This document shows positions 62,782-64,000 of a stretch of 64,000 bases of DNA, piece after piece. The stretch spans positions 124,001 to 188,000 of the forward strand of contig NZ_JAEKIW010000002.1 of the NCBI RefSeq assembly GCF_016757965.1, read 5' to 3'. Below the pieces are notes generated by a model. That model had not been told where the DNA came from. It made no database searches and saw only the letters and a list, made by a program, of their open reading frames with translations. Positions within the stretch are counted from its first letter, which is position 1, and every line of letters starts with the position of its first letter. This DNA is from Archaeoglobus neptunius (GTDB lineage Archaea; Halobacteriota; Archaeoglobi; Archaeoglobales; Archaeoglobaceae). Both the position numbers and the translations under genes were made by a program.

Positions 62782-63765
62782 ATGGACAGAGTGACTGCTG
62801 GTATAATTGCGGTTGTCGCCTTAATTATTGTAATTGCGGGGTCGATTTGGTATTATTTCGGTTTACTGGCCTTGGTACGGTTGATACTCTTTACAGGATT
62901 CTTTGGACTGGCAGCCCTTTCCGCAATTTTTTCCGCAGTTTTAATCTACGCCAGATCAAAATATCTGATTCCAGCTCTAATTTCTCTGGTTTTTTCCGCT
63001 TACGCAGCCTACCAGTGCTATGCATGGCAGCATCCATATCACGTCGCAGTCATCGCCATCGGATACATCCTGGTTTTTCTTGCCGGTCTGTGGTGGATAT
63101 CGGAGCCGGATCTGAGCCTTTACGAGAGGTTAAGGGGTGCACACTCTCTTGAAAAGGCCGGCAGGTTCAGAGCAGCGGCAAGAAAATACGAAAAAAAGGC
63201 CGATTACACCAGAGCAGCAGAATGCTACCTGAAAGCAGGACTGGCCGAGTCGGCGGCATGGTGCTATGAAAAAGCTGAAAAGTATGAGAAAGCTGGAGAG
63301 ATTTACGAGAGACTTGCAGTCGAAAAAGGGGACAGTTACTACTGGAAGGAAGCTTATGAGATGTACAGAAAGGCAGGGGAGAATCTGAAAGCTGCGAAAT
63401 GTCTTGAAAGATATGCCGAAGATGAACCCTGGTTCTGGGAGGATGTTGCCAGGATTTATGAAGAAAACGGAGATGAGGAAAACGCCAGAAGAGCGTGGAT
63501 GAGGGCTCTGGAATACTACAGGAAGGAGGCCGAGGAGGACGGGGTATTCTGGGAGGATGTCGCCAAGATCTACGAAAAGATGGGTGATGTGGAAAGGGCA
63601 AGAGATGCAATGACTAAATTTGCAGAATACTGTGAAAACGAGGCTAAAAACGATCCAGCATGGTGGAAACACGTGGCAGAGGCATACGAACATCTTGGAG
63701 AAAAGGAAAAAGCCGAAAATGCCATGAAAAGATACAGCGAGTACAGGAGTAAGACAGAAGGCTGA
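62782..63765 (+). CDS. Membrane-anchored TPR-like repeat protein
   Basis: 327 residues. Four N-terminal membrane helices (~5-110), then repeats of 30-40 residues rich in Ala, Tyr and Glu: ARKYEKKADYTRAAECYLKAGLAESAAWCYEKA..., later Trp-marked repeats WFWEDVARIYEENGDEENA, FWEDVAKIYEKMGDVERA, AWWKHVAEAYEHLGEKEKA. These are TPR-type helical pairs facing the cytoplasm. A scaffold role is likely; the partner is unknown. Confidence 0.85.
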   Translation: MDRVTAGIIAVVALIIVIAGSIWYYFGLLALVRLILFTGFFGLAALSAIFSAVLIYARSKYLIPALISLVFSAYAAYQCYAWQHPYHVAVIAIGYILVFLAGLWWISEPDLSLYERLRGAHSLEKAGRFRAAARKYEKKADYTRAAECYLKAGLAESAAWCYEKAEKYEKAGEIYERLAVEKGDSYYWKEAYEMYRKAGENLKAAKCLERYAEDEPWFWEDVARIYEENGDEENARRAWMRALEYYRKEAEEDGVFWEDVAKIYEKMGDVERARDAMTKFAEYCENEAKNDPAWWKHVAEAYEHLGEKEKAENAMKRYSEYRSKTEG

Positions 63766-63777
63766 AATTTTTAAAAA

Positions 63778-64000
63778 TTACATGAGTTTGAATCCGAAAA
63801 GTATGCTGAAACCGACGTAGGCTATAACGAGCATTATAAAGGAGTGCTTTGCTCCGGAACTCAGGCTCCCCTCACCCATAACACCTGCAACCATTCCTGC
63901 GAATATTCCCTGGAATACAGCAGCGTGGAGGAACACATTTCTGTAGAGATTTACATCTACGCTTTGTAGCATGGTAAAACTCTGGCCGGTTGCCTGAACT
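63778..64000 (-). CDS. Type II secretion/pilus platform protein F (TadC/FlaJ), C-terminal part
   Basis: Partial: the frame is open to the window edge, so the ATG at 63972 is internal. The last ~74 residues include NVFLHAAVFQGIFAGMVAGVMGEGSLSSGAKHS and a final helix (FIMLVIAYVGFSILFGF), the terminal segment of archaeal TadC/FlaJ membrane platforms. It points to a pilus or archaellum locus beyond the window. Confidence 0.8.
   Translation of the reverse strand, partial: VQATGQSFTMLQSVDVNLYRNVFLHAAVFQGIFAGMVAGVMGEGSLSSGAKHSFIMLVIAYVGFSILFGFKLM

Overview
The window is a stretch of archaeal chromosome, most consistent with the Archaeoglobales (Archaeoglobus, Ferroglobus or Geoglobus). The genus is inferred, not proven. 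The evidence is archaeal fibrillarin, pelota, CDP-archaeol synthase, the archaeal phosphoglycerate mutase, tRNA genes without encoded CCA, AT-rich TATA boxes about 25 bases upstream of many start codons (leaderless transcripts), two Amt-GlnK pairs, and many anaerobic Fe-S and tungsten-type enzymes. No CRISPR array, insertion sequence or prophage was recognised. Genes are tightly packed, often with ATGA, GTGA or TTGA overlaps.

Layout. 1-2241: 3' end of fibrillarin, then a sodium-pump decarboxylase membrane module (gamma, biotin carrier, beta). 2319-10879: a tungsten and redox island made of a ferredoxin with an AOR-family enzyme, an FAD dehydrogenase flanked by two CCG/heterodisulfide-reductase-like Fe-S proteins, and a tungstate ABC importer. 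10898-18125: ferredoxin, DUF432-MscS-ATP-cone nuclease operon, PHP phosphatase, lipid genes (prenyl synthase, CDP-archaeol synthase), pyrE and regulators. 18190-20790: enoyl-CoA hydratase plus two CoA-transferase-like subunits in the order echA20-ipdA-ipdB. 20941-21558: tRNA-Cys, tRNA-Gly and a 53-residue Cys protein. 21654-30029: YchF, a bactofilin-like protein, HisS, TrkHA, pelota and a LURP-one/scramblase-like protein. 30030-36232: a gene remnant and a three-gene PAS/GAF two-component cluster. 36229-40911: paired family III CoA-transferases, divergent from a sodium:solute symporter with a small membrane partner. 40914-42270: a radical SAM/SPASM maturase with a 27-codon leaderless mini-ORF upstream. 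42313-48493: penicillin-acylase-like enzyme, lipase-like hydrolase, FGGY kinase, ApgM. 48517-53230: two GlnK-Amt pairs around a metallo-hydrolase. 53227-64000: lipid synthase, Lrp-type regulator, MacB-like ABC system, H/ACA guide RNA, amino-acid permease, broken RaSEA-like gene, NAD kinase, IMPase, polyprenol-kinase-like protein, a zinc-ribbon protein, a TPR protein and a partial TadC/FlaJ protein.

How it fits together. The tungstate importer can supply the AOR-family enzyme just upstream. Ferredoxins and HdrB/HdrD-like proteins link oxidations to low-potential carriers. CoA-transferases, the hydratase and the decarboxylase pump fit anaerobic breakdown of organic acids through CoA thioesters with sodium-coupled energy conservation (inference). 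The strongest non-routine signals are the mini-ORF plus radical SAM pair at 42143-42241 and the three-hairpin H/ACA RNA at 57774-57990.
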